From Flagellimonas sediminis (GTDB lineage: Bacteria > Bacteroidota > Bacteroidia > Flavobacteriales > Flavobacteriaceae), in assembly GCF_010500845.1 (NCBI RefSeq), contig NZ_JAAAMI010000005.1, positions 1-64,000 of the forward strand: a stretch of DNA of 64,000 nt. The letters run 5' to 3'. Position 1 is the first letter of the stretch; each line of letters starts with the position of its first letter. Positions 26,030 to 34,174 of the stretch are shown here, in pieces. A program made the position numbers and the translations under genes. The notes under the pieces were generated by a model. It saw only the letters and a program-made list of their open reading frames with translations, made no database searches and had not been told where the DNA came from.

Positions 26030-28297
26030 ATGTACTATAGAAAATTACTTTTCGCCCTCTTGGCGGTCACTTTGGCTACCGCTAAGGCCCAACAACGGAT
26101 TCCCGAGGTTGAGGCACTTTTGCAAAAAATGACCTTGGAGGAAAAAATAGGTCAGTTGAACCTGTTGACCCCTGGAGGTGGAGTGGCCACCGGTGAGGTG
26201 GTGAGCAAAAATGTGGAAACCAAGATCAAGGCCGGTGAGGTAGGCGGTCTTTTTGGGGTTGCTGGACCCGACAAAGTAAGGGTGGCGCAAGAGCTAGCCG
26301 TTAAAAAAAGCCGATTGGGAATCCCCTTGCTTATCGGTTCCGATGTGATCCATGGCTACAAGACAACGTACCCTATCCCTTTGGGATTGGCATCCAGTTG
26401 GGATATGGATTTGGTGAAACAAGCGGCCCAAATGGCAGCAAGGGAAGCTACGGCAGATGGCATCAACTGGAACTTTTCACCTATGGTGGATATTGCCCGA
26501 GACCCGCGTTGGGGAAGGATTGCTGAAGGTGCAGGCGAAGACCCCTATTTGGGCTCCAGAATAGCCGAGGCAACCGTAAAGGGCTATCAAGGAGACGATT
26601 TAGCCGCGGCCCATACCATGTTGGCCTGCGTAAAACACTTTGCACTGTACGGAGCCGCCGAAGCTGGCCGTGATTATCATTCCGTGGATATGAGCAAGAT
26701 TAAGATGTTCAACCAGTACTTGCCCCCATACAAAGCCGCTGTGGATGCTGGTGTGGCCAGTGTCATGAGCTCTTTCAATGATGTGGATGGAATCCCTGCC
26801 ACGGGAAATAAGTGGTTGTTGACCGATTTACTTCGTGATAAATGGGGATTCAGTGGATTTGTGGTTTCCGACTACACCTCACTAAACGAAATGATCCCTC
26901 ACGGATTAGGTGACTTGCAAGCGGTTTCCGCATTGGCTCTGAATGCAGGTTTGGATATGGATATGGTTGGCGAAGGCTTCCTCACTACCCTGAAAAAATC
27001 CTTGGAAGAAGGCAAGGTGACCGAGGAAGCGATCACCAACGCCTGCCGAAGAATTTTGGAAGCCAAATACGTTTCTGGACTTTTTGAGGATCCATATCGT
27101 TATTTGGACAGCAAACGTCCTGCGAAGGATATTTTAACTACGGAAAACAGGACATTGGCCCGTACCTTGGCCGCCCATTCCTTTGTTCTGTTGAAAAATG
27201 AAAACAATATTTTGCCCCTTCAAAAAAGCAAAAAGATTGCCTTGGTAGGGCCATTGGCAGATAGCAGGAACAATATGTTGGGTACCTGGGCACCTACGGG
27301 AGATGTAAGTTTGGCTGTGACCATTTTGGAAGGATTCAAGAATGTGGCCCCCAATGCAACGATTAAGTATGCAAAGGGAGCCAATATTTCAGATGATAAG
27401 GAATTCGCAGAACATGTGAACGTATTCGGTCCAAGAATAGAAATCGATGAACGTTCCCAAGAAGTGATGGTGGATGAGGCAGTGGAATTGGCCAAGAATT
27501 CTGATGTTGTGGTGGCCGTTGTAGGAGAGGCTACCGAAATGAGCGGGGAAGCAGCCAGCCGCACCGATATTTCAATTCCTGAAAGTCAGAAAATATTGAT
27601 TCGTGCCTTGGTGGCGACAGGAAAACCTGTTGCCTTGATATTGATGAGCGGTCGACCCTTAACCATTCCTGATGAATTTGGATTGCCCGTGGCCATTTTG
27701 CAGGTGTGGCACCCTGGTGTAGAGGCGGGCAATGCCATTGCCGATGTGGTTTTTGGGGATTACAATCCCTCTGGAAAATTGACGGTTACCTGGCCACGGA
27801 ATGTGGGTCAAATCCCTATTTATTACAGCGCCAAGAACACGGGTAGGCCTGCCCCTGAAAATGGAGAGTTCCAAAAATTCAGGTCCAATTATCTGGATTC
27901 CCCCAATTCCCCATTATTGCCTTTTGGATATGGATTGAGCTACACCAACTTTGAATACTCGGATCTAAAATTGGACAAAACTAGCATAGGTCAGGGAGAA
28001 TCGATTTCTGCTACAGTTACAGTGACCAATACCGGAAATTTTGATGGGGAAGAAGTGGTACAGTTGTATTTGAAGGATGAGGTAAGAAGCATAACCCCGC
28101 CAAAACGCGAGTTGAAAGGTTTTCAAAAGATACTATTGAAAAAAGGGGAGAGCAAGGCAGTGACCATCACCCTATCCCCTGATGATTTGAAATTTTATAA
28201 CGGCCAATTGGATTTTGTGGCAGAGCCAGGAGCGTTTCAGGTGTTTGTTGGGACCAACTCCGATGCCCAACTTTCAAAATCATTTATATTGAAATAA
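26030..28297 (+). CDS. GH3 beta-glucosidase (BglX-like)
   Basis: The 755-residue secreted protein has a signal peptide (LLFALLAVTLATAKAQ), the GH3 N-terminal TIM barrel with substrate motifs (DVIHGYKTTYPIPLGLASSW, KHFALYGAAEAGRDYH) and the nucleophile in GFVVSDYTS (Asp281). The C-terminal alpha/beta sandwich carries an acid/base candidate in EATEMSGEAASR, and an FN3-like domain (ESISATVTVTNTGNFDGEEV) closes the protein. It would release glucose from the oligosaccharides made by the GH144 enzymes. Bacteroidota GH3 enzymes encoded beside beta-1,2-glucanases act on sophoro-oligosaccharides, which fits this context. A perfect hairpin follows the gene. Confidence 0.92.
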   Translation: MYYRKLLFALLAVTLATAKAQQRIPEVEALLQKMTLEEKIGQLNLLTPGGGVATGEVVSKNVETKIKAGEVGGLFGVAGPDKVRVAQELAVKKSRLGIPLLIGSDVIHGYKTTYPIPLGLASSWDMDLVKQAAQMAAREATADGINWNFSPMVDIARDPRWGRIAEGAGEDPYLGSRIAEATVKGYQGDDLAAAHTMLACVKHFALYGAAEAGRDYHSVDMSKIKMFNQYLPPYKAAVDAGVASVMSSFNDVDGIPATGNKWLLTDLLRDKWGFSGFVVSDYTSLNEMIPHGLGDLQAVSALALNAGLDMDMVGEGFLTTLKKSLEEGKVTEEAITNACRRILEAKYVSGLFEDPYRYLDSKRPAKDILTTENRTLARTLAAHSFVLLKNENNILPLQKSKKIALVGPLADSRNNMLGTWAPTGDVSLAVTILEGFKNVAPNATIKYAKGANISDDKEFAEHVNVFGPRIEIDERSQEVMVDEAVELAKNSDVVVAVVGEATEMSGEAASRTDISIPESQKILIRALVATGKPVALILMSGRPLTIPDEFGLPVAILQVWHPGVEAGNAIADVVFGDYNPSGKLTVTWPRNVGQIPIYYSAKNTGRPAPENGEFQKFRSNYLDSPNSPLLPFGYGLSYTNFEYSDLKLDKTSIGQGESISATVTVTNTGNFDGEEVVQLYLKDEVRSITPPKRELKGFQKILLKKGESKAVTITLSPDDLKFYNGQLDFVAEPGAFQVFVGTNSDAQLSKSFILK

Positions 28298-28305
28298 TGG
28301 TGAAC

Positions 28306-28330
28306 AAAGTGCTGTACAGCACTTTTGTTT
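28306..28330 (+). terminator. Intrinsic terminator or attenuator within the PUL
   Basis: A perfect 20-bp palindrome (AAAGTGCTGT/ACAGCACTTT, 28306-28325) is followed by TGTTT. It lies between the GH3 gene and the sulfatase gene, so it may end or dampen the main PUL transcript. Confidence 0.6.
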
Positions 28331-28352
28331 CATCAACCTAAAAACTGTAAAT

Positions 28353-29978
28353 ATGTATTGGAAAAGAGCCATTCTGCTGCTATTGTTGATTTCTGCCTGT
28401 AAACAACAGGAAAAACAAAAAGAAGAAGTGGCAGCTGGTCCGCCGAACATTATTTTCATCATGTCCGATGACCATGCTTTTCAGGCGATCAGTGCGTATG
28501 GACATGAATTAGGGAAATTGGCCCCTACGCCCAATATAGATCGCATTGCTAAAAATGGGGCCCTTTTCAGGAATAATTTCTGTACCAATTCTTTATGCGG
28601 ACCAAGTAGGGCGGTGATCCTAACGGGAAAATTGAGCCACATCAACGGTTTTCGCATGAATGGCGAGCAGTTTGATGGCAGACAGCCAACCTTACCCAAA
28701 TATTTGAAAGAGCTAGGGTATCAGACAGGGATTATTGGGAAGTGGCATTTGCATGGTGCACCCACAGGATTTGATTATTGGGATATTTTGAACGATCAGG
28801 GCAATTATTACAATCCCGAGTTCATTTCCGGGGGCGACACCACTATAGTTGAAGGCTATGCCACGGATTTGATCACCGATAAAAGTCTGGATTGGTTACA
28901 GCACCGAGACAGCGCACAGCCTTTTTATTTGATGGTGCACCATAAGGCACCTCACAGAAATTGGATGCCGGCCCTGCGACATCTGAACGCCTACGACACC
29001 ATTACCTTTCCGTTGCCGGAAACGTATTTTCCAGAGTTTGTTAACCAACAGGCGGCTTCTGAACAATTGCAAACCATTTATACCGATATGTACGAAGGGC
29101 ACGATCTTAGGATGAGCAAAGGCCCTGGAAGTACGGAATTGGCCCAAAATCCATGGACCATCGATTTTGATCGTATGACACCCGAGCAGCGTAAAATTTG
29201 GGACGAAGCCTATCTGCCCAAAAACAACGCCTTTTGGGAAGCCAACCTTCATGGCAAAGAACTGGCCGAATGGAAAGGACAAAGGTTTCTTCAGGAATAT
29301 TTGGCCACGATAAAAGCTGTTGATGAAGGTGTTGGTAGGATTTTGGACTATCTGGAAAAAACAGGGTTGGATAAAAATACTTTGGTGGTATATACCTCTG
29401 ACCAAGGATTTTATTTGGGCGAGCACGGCTGGTTCGATAAGCGTTTTATGTATGAGGAATCCATGAAAATGCCTTTGCTGATGCAATTGCCAGGAGTCAT
29501 CGAACCGGGAACAGAAATCGATGCGATGGTGCAGAACCTTGATTTTGCCCCTACCTTTTTGGATTTGGCAGGCGGGCCACAATATGCATCGGAAATGCAA
29601 GGTCAGTCCTTTAGGCATGTATTGGATGGAACTGGAAACGATTTCAAGAATGCCGTGTATTACCACTACTATGATTTTCCGGCATTCCACATGGTGAAAA
29701 GGCAATATGGGGTGCGCACGGATCGCTACAAACTCATCCATTTTTATGATGACATTGATGCATGGGAGTTCTATGACCTTCAAAAAGACCCCCACGAAGT
29801 ACATAATGCCATAAATGACGAAGAATATAAAGATATCATAACCTCCATGCACCAAAAATTGGATAGCTTGCAAGCTGTTTATAAAGTGACCGAAAAGGAA
29901 TTTGAGACCACTCCAAAGGAAAAAGTCGATAATGCCTATGAAGTCTTTAAAAAATTGAGAGGAACACCTATCCAATGA
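28353..29978 (+). CDS. Formylglycine-dependent sulfatase, lipoprotein
   Basis: The 541-residue product has a lipoprotein signal (LLLLLISAC, Cys16) and the alkaline-phosphatase/sulfatase fold: IIFIMSDDHAF (metal-binding Asp39/Asp40), the maturation motif CGPSR (Cys82-Arg86, Cys type) with TGK following, GKWHLHG, and VVYTSDQGFYLGEHG. The cysteine must be converted to formylglycine by a maturase that is not in this window. It should cleave a sulfate ester, although related enzymes act on phospho- or phosphonate esters. Its 3' end overlaps the next gene by 4 bp (ATGA). Within a beta-1,2-glucan locus it implies an anionic substituent on the substrate (inference). Confidence 0.9.
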   Translation: MYWKRAILLLLLISACKQQEKQKEEVAAGPPNIIFIMSDDHAFQAISAYGHELGKLAPTPNIDRIAKNGALFRNNFCTNSLCGPSRAVILTGKLSHINGFRMNGEQFDGRQPTLPKYLKELGYQTGIIGKWHLHGAPTGFDYWDILNDQGNYYNPEFISGGDTTIVEGYATDLITDKSLDWLQHRDSAQPFYLMVHHKAPHRNWMPALRHLNAYDTITFPLPETYFPEFVNQQAASEQLQTIYTDMYEGHDLRMSKGPGSTELAQNPWTIDFDRMTPEQRKIWDEAYLPKNNAFWEANLHGKELAEWKGQRFLQEYLATIKAVDEGVGRILDYLEKTGLDKNTLVVYTSDQGFYLGEHGWFDKRFMYEESMKMPLLMQLPGVIEPGTEIDAMVQNLDFAPTFLDLAGGPQYASEMQGQSFRHVLDGTGNDFKNAVYYHYYDFPAFHMVKRQYGVRTDRYKLIHFYDDIDAWEFYDLQKDPHEVHNAINDEEYKDIITSMHQKLDSLQAVYKVTEKEFETTPKEKVDNAYEVFKKLRGTPIQ

Positions 29979-30817
29979 AAAAATATTTAATTGCCCTATT
30001 GCTTTTTGTAGTGATGGTCGGTGCTAATGGCCAGACCATAGATGTGATTACTTACAACATCCGATATGACAATCCCAACGACAAACCCAACAATTGGGAC
30101 AACCGGAAGGCATTCCTGATTTCGCAATTGCAATTTTATGCCCCGGATGTTTTTGGAACGCAAGAGGGGTTGGTGCATCAACTCAAGGATATTGACCAAG
30201 GGCTTGGCGACTATACCTATGTTGGTATAGGGCGTGATCATGGTGATGACCGTGGTGAGTTTTCCGCTCTATTCTATAATACCAAAAAACTCAACGTTTT
30301 AAAGCATTCCACGTTTTGGCTGTCCGAAACTCCAGATGTACCATCCAAAGGATGGGATGCCGCCTTGCCCCGTATCTGTACGTATGGACTTTTTGAAAAT
30401 AAGGCGGATGGGAGCAAGTTCATGGTCTTCAATACGCATTTTGATCATGTGGGGGTAACGGCAAGGGCAGAAAGCTCCAAACTTATCCTAAAAAAAATGA
30501 AAGAATTGAATCCTAATGGTCTGCCTGTTATTTTGACGGGTGATTTCAATTTGGAAAGCGACAGCTCTGGGGTGCAAGTAATTTTGGGAGAAATGACGGA
30601 CACCCATGTCGCTGTGGGAAAAAATGCCTTTGGCCCTAATGGTACCTTCAACGGGTTTGAGTTCAATAAACCTGTGGAGCGGAGGATAGACTACATATTC
30701 GTCTCCCCAAACAATGTTGAGGTTCTAAAAAGTGCGATTTTGAGCGACTCGAAAGACTGCCGATACCCTTCGGATCACCTTCCGGTATTTGCACGGTTAC
30801 GTCTCGTAGTACCTTAA
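29975..30817 (+). CDS. Secreted endonuclease/exonuclease/phosphatase-family phosphodiesterase
   Basis: The 280-residue protein has a signal peptide (LIALLLFVVMVGANGQ) and the EEP-fold motifs: VITYNIRYDN, TQEGLVHQL (metal Glu), FNTHFDH, ILTGDFNLESDS and the C-terminal RRIDYIFVS with CRYPSDHLPVF (catalytic His). The family hydrolyses phosphoesters or phosphodiesters; secreted bacterial members are usually misnamed 'endonuclease'. It is translationally coupled to the sulfatase by a 4-bp overlap. A glycan-linked phosphodiester such as phosphoglycerol is an attractive substrate in this context but is inference. Confidence 0.87.
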   Translation: MKKYLIALLLFVVMVGANGQTIDVITYNIRYDNPNDKPNNWDNRKAFLISQLQFYAPDVFGTQEGLVHQLKDIDQGLGDYTYVGIGRDHGDDRGEFSALFYNTKKLNVLKHSTFWLSETPDVPSKGWDAALPRICTYGLFENKADGSKFMVFNTHFDHVGVTARAESSKLILKKMKELNPNGLPVILTGDFNLESDSSGVQVILGEMTDTHVAVGKNAFGPNGTFNGFEFNKPVERRIDYIFVSPNNVEVLKSAILSDSKDCRYPSDHLPVFARLRLVVP

Positions 30818-30893
30818 AACTCGTTTCTTCGACCTCAAAATATCAGTTGTTTGAATTTTGTAGGTTTTGCCATAAAATTTACGGCCCCGATTA

Positions 30894-30929
30894 TTTGCAC
30901 TTTATTCAATGAATATTGAAAAATGCAAA
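30894..30929. promoter_or_regulatory. 36-bp imperfect inverted repeat upstream of the Ior operon
   Basis: TTTGCA and TGCAAA flank an inner TTCAAT-GAAT-ATTGAA hairpin. A run of seven T follows about 10 bases later. It could terminate PUL transcription or act as an operator for the genes starting at 31014. Confidence 0.4.
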
Positions 30930-31013
30930 TGCAATGTTAATTTTTTTAAGGATATTAACGGAGGATATAAGCATTTTAAAATAAATCCATAACTTCAAGG
31001 GAATTTTTATATC

Positions 31014-31469
31014 ATGGCACTATTTACACTGAACATCAACGGAAAGAAACAAGAGGTGGATGTGGATCCTACCACGCCAATGCTCTGGGTTTTAAGGGAC
31101 CATTTGAATTTGGTCGGAACAAAATATGGTTGTGGGATCGCACAATGCGGTGCATGTACCATCCATTTGGAAGGTACGGCAACACGTGCCTGTATGCTAC
31201 CAGTGTCAGCAGTGGGCAATCAGGCCATAACCACCATAGAAGGCTTGTCTGAAAATGGTGACCATCCTGTTCAAAAAGCATGGTTGGAAGTGGATGTTCC
31301 CCAATGTGGATACTGTCAGGCCGGTCAGATCATGACCGCAGCGGCATTCTTGGAAAAAAATCCAAATCCGACAGAGGAAGAAATCGAGATGGCCATGAAT
31401 GGCAACATCTGCAGATGTGGAACTTATCTGCGTATTAGGAAAGCCGTTAAAATGGCAGCGAATTCATAA
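31014..31469 (+). CDS. iorA: (2Fe-2S) subunit of a xanthine-oxidase-family molybdenum hydroxylase (IorA-like)
   Basis: The 151-residue protein has both cluster motifs of this subunit: the plant-type ferredoxin set [15 protein letters not shown]...RAC (about 43-63) and the helical-domain set [10 protein letters not shown] and [16 protein letters not shown] (about 101-145). It passes electrons from the molybdopterin subunit. The neighbouring gene 27 bp downstream encodes the large subunit with no FAD subunit between them, which is the isoquinoline 1-oxidoreductase arrangement. The real substrate is likely an aldehyde or N-heterocycle and cannot be told from sequence. Confidence 0.92.
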   Translation: MALFTLNINGKKQEVDVDPTTPMLWVLRDHLNLVGTKYGCGIAQCGACTIHLEGTATRACMLPVSAVGNQAITTIEGLSENGDHPVQKAWLEVDVPQCGYCQAGQIMTAAAFLEKNPNPTEEEIEMAMNGNICRCGTYLRIRKAVKMAANS

Positions 31470-31496
31470 TCCAACCCACCTGAAAACCTAGAAAAA

Positions 31497-33701
31497 ATGA
31501 CACTAGTTAAAACAAAAATAGGAAGACGTGCCTTTATCAGAAACACCGGGCTTGCCGGTGGAGGTCTGGTATTGGGTTTCAATTGGCTGGCCTCTTGTAA
31601 AATGACACCTGAACAGGTGAGCAGTTTGCCCAAGGAATGGTTTAACCTGAACGGTTTCCTCAAAATAGGGGATAACGGGTTGGTAACCATCATGTCACCC
31701 AATCCAGAGATTGGACAAAACGTAAAAACGGCAATGCCCATGATCATTGCTGAAGAGTTGGACGTGGCCTGGAAAGATGTCATCGTGGAACAGGCACCGT
31801 TGAACACCGATATATTTACCCGCCAGTTGGCCGGTGGTAGCCAGTCCATCCGTCAAGGGTGGGAGAGCCTTCGCATGGCGGGGGCCACGGCAAGGCATAT
31901 GTTGAAGGAAGCCGCGGCCAAAGCTTGGGAGGTTCCTGCTGGTGAGATTACCACCAAGGAAGGCCAGTTGATGCATGAGGCCAGTGGTAAATTGGCAGGT
32001 TATGGCGAAATGGCATCAGCCGCTACGGCTATTGAAGTGCCCGAGGAAGTGGAACTTAAGGATATCAATACCTTCAGTATTATTGGAACGGACAAGAAAA
32101 ATGTGGATGGACCCAAGATTGTCACCGGTCAGCCCTTATACGGTTTGGATATTCAAAGGGAAGGAATGCTCACCGCCATGATTGTGCATCCTCCCGCATT
32201 TGGAATGAAATATAAAAGCATGAACGCCGAATCGGTGAAATCCATGCCAGGTATAAAGGATGTGTTCCATTTTGAGGCCTATACTGATGAGGTTGAAAAG
32301 CAATGGTCCGATGGTGGAGGAATCCCCGAATTGGTGGCCATTGTGGGCAATAGCACTTGGGAATGCATGCAGGCCAAAAAAGCATTACAGGTAGAATGGG
32401 AGGAAATTTCAAAATTGGAGAGTTCTGCTTACCATGATGAAGCCTTGGCTGCCCTAATGAATAAACCCACGGAACAACCAGCCAGAAAGGATGGCGATGT
32501 GGAAGCGGCCTTTAAAAAAGCGGCCAAAATTGTGGAAAGCACCTATACGGCACCATATTTAGCGCATAATACCATGGAGCCCATGAACTTTTTTGCGCAC
32601 GTTACACCAGAGAAGGCAGAACTGTTGGGCCCCATTCAAACCCCTGAGTTTTTGGAAAAAACCTTGGTATCCCGATTGGGGATGCCAGCGGAGAAAATTG
32701 ATATCATGATGACCCGTATGGGTGGTGGCTTTGGTCGCCGACTCTACGGAACCTTTGCTGTGGAGGCTGCAGTCATTTCCCAAAAAATGAACGCCCCGGT
32801 GAAATTGGTGTATTCTAGGGAAGATGATATGACCCAAGGAACATATCGCCCTTCATACAAAATAAAATACAAAGCAGGTTTGGACGAAAAGGGCAACCTG
32901 ATCGCCTGGCATGTACGTGGTGCTGGTACCAATGATGATTTGGTTTGGGAAAATCGATTCCCGGCAGGAGCAGTGGACAATTACCTGGCGGAAAAACATG
33001 TGTTGCAGACCAATGTAACCACTGGGGCATGGCGTGCACCACGTTCCAATTTTATTGCTGGTGCCGAGCAAGCTTTTATGGATGAGGTGGCGGAGGCTTC
33101 AGGAAAAGATCCGATCGAGTTCAGATTAGAGTTGTTCGATCGTGCCATCAACAATCCGGTGGGTGATCCTAAACAAAACGATTATGACCCTGAACGTTAT
33201 GCCGGGGTATTGAAACTCGTCAAGGAAAAATCCAATTGGAACGGAATGGACAATGGTAAGTCCAGAGGGGTATCCGCCTATTTCTGTCATGATTCCTATG
33301 TGGCCCAGGTATTGGATCTGGAAGAAGGCAGTGGAGCTCCAAGAGTAGGCAAAGTTTGGTGTGCCGTGGATTGCGGAATTGTCATCAACCCATTGAGTGC
33401 CAAAAACCAAGTGGAAGGTGGTATTGTGGACGGTATTGGACACTCTACGTATAGTGCTATGACCTTTACAGATGGGAAACCGAACCAAAGCAATTTTGAT
33501 ACCTACAGGTTGATCAGAAATACAGAGGCACCTAAGGAAGTGGAAACCTTTTTTGTGGATAATGGAATAGACCCAACTGGATTGGGTGAACCTTCCTTGC
33601 CGCCTATTGTTGGAGCCTTGGCAAATGCCTTGTACAAAGCAACAGGAAGAAGACATTACAGCCAACCTTTCATCAATGATAGGCCACCATTAGTGGGATA
33701 G
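31497..33701 (+). CDS. iorB: Molybdopterin-binding subunit of an IorB-like hydroxylase, Tat-exported
   Basis: The 734-residue large subunit has an N-terminal twin-arginine motif (GRRAFIRNTGLAGGGLVLG) and a cysteine soon after (NWLASC), so it is exported folded with IorA and may be lipid-anchored. Typical molybdenum-hydroxylase segments follow: IIGTDKKNVDGPKIVTGQP, THNTMEPMN-like AHNTMEPMNFFAH, TRMGGGFGRRLYG, TTGAWRAPRSN and the late GEPSLPPIVGALANA with the conserved glutamate. No XdhC-type maturation gene lies in the window. It would oxidise periplasmic aldehydes or N-heterocycles, passing electrons through IorA to a cytochrome. Confidence 0.92.
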   Translation: MTLVKTKIGRRAFIRNTGLAGGGLVLGFNWLASCKMTPEQVSSLPKEWFNLNGFLKIGDNGLVTIMSPNPEIGQNVKTAMPMIIAEELDVAWKDVIVEQAPLNTDIFTRQLAGGSQSIRQGWESLRMAGATARHMLKEAAAKAWEVPAGEITTKEGQLMHEASGKLAGYGEMASAATAIEVPEEVELKDINTFSIIGTDKKNVDGPKIVTGQPLYGLDIQREGMLTAMIVHPPAFGMKYKSMNAESVKSMPGIKDVFHFEAYTDEVEKQWSDGGGIPELVAIVGNSTWECMQAKKALQVEWEEISKLESSAYHDEALAALMNKPTEQPARKDGDVEAAFKKAAKIVESTYTAPYLAHNTMEPMNFFAHVTPEKAELLGPIQTPEFLEKTLVSRLGMPAEKIDIMMTRMGGGFGRRLYGTFAVEAAVISQKMNAPVKLVYSREDDMTQGTYRPSYKIKYKAGLDEKGNLIAWHVRGAGTNDDLVWENRFPAGAVDNYLAEKHVLQTNVTTGAWRAPRSNFIAGAEQAFMDEVAEASGKDPIEFRLELFDRAINNPVGDPKQNDYDPERYAGVLKLVKEKSNWNGMDNGKSRGVSAYFCHDSYVAQVLDLEEGSGAPRVGKVWCAVDCGIVINPLSAKNQVEGGIVDGIGHSTYSAMTFTDGKPNQSNFDTYRLIRNTEAPKEVETFFVDNGIDPTGLGEPSLPPIVGALANALYKATGRRHYSQPFINDRPPLVG

Positions 33702-33991
33702 AAAACCGGATTTCTCGGTAAAACATGGGAATATTTCCGTTGGCAGTCGTATCTTTATGATATGAGGCTATATTCAATAGCGACGTTCTTGGATTTTCGT
33801 GTATGTAAATTATTGAATTACAGCAATTTATTATTGAAAATTATTTTTCGGTAAAAAAGTTGCGGTGTTTGTTTTTTGTTTATGTTTGATCCATGAATGG
33901 GTCCTTAATATTTGGACGCATTTGCCTATTAGCGTTGAAATTTTTTTTCATGATCGGGCTTTTGGGAAAAAGGAAGTCTATCCCCCAAGCC

Positions 33992-34021
33992 GTCTTAGGG
34001 ATAAGACACCGTATCTTAGGG
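33992..34021. promoter_or_regulatory. GTCTTA-N4-TAAGAC palindrome and repeated TCTTAGGG
   Basis: GTCTTA (33992-33997) and TAAGAC (34002-34007) form a 6-4-6 palindrome. TCTTAGGG occurs at 33993-34000 and again at 34014-34021, a 21-bp (two-turn) spacing. The site is about 50 bp upstream of the -7 element at 34069, consistent with an activator or repressor site. Confidence 0.4.
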
Positions 34022-34046
34022 CTGACTTCCGAAAAACACCCCTTAA

Positions 34047-34076
34047 TCCGTGATATTTCACGGACCCCTAACTTTG
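34047..34076 (+). promoter_or_regulatory. Promoter of the polyamine operon with overlapping palindrome
   Basis: TAACTTTG (34069-34076) matches TAnnTTTG. The palindrome TCCGTGA-TATT-TCACGGA (34047-34064) occupies the position where a -33 TTTG would be expected, and no TTTG is present. The promoter therefore probably depends on a bound factor. Confidence 0.5.
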
Positions 34077-34174
34077 TTCCATACACCGTTTTTGAATTTC
34101 GTATCTGAGAACCAGTCATTGTTCTGGCTTTTAATGTTTTATTGTATTAATTAATCCTCAATACGAAAATTAGA

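Larger units (their letters stand above)
33702..34174. other. 473-bp intergenic region upstream of arginine decarboxylase
   Basis: It is AT-rich with no convincing gene. Short open frames exist on both strands (33865-34119) but lack family features. The right half carries the regulatory elements listed at 33992-34076 and a probable ~90-base leader. Confidence 0.6.

Noticed and set aside
28896-29975. 359-codon minus-strand frame opposite the sulfatase
   Set aside because: The sulfatase has full catalytic motifs on the plus strand; the minus frame is Cys/His/Ile-rich noise.
33865-34119. Open frames on both strands in the gap before arginine decarboxylase
   Set aside because: They overlap the palindromes and promoter elements and show no family motif or coupled start.
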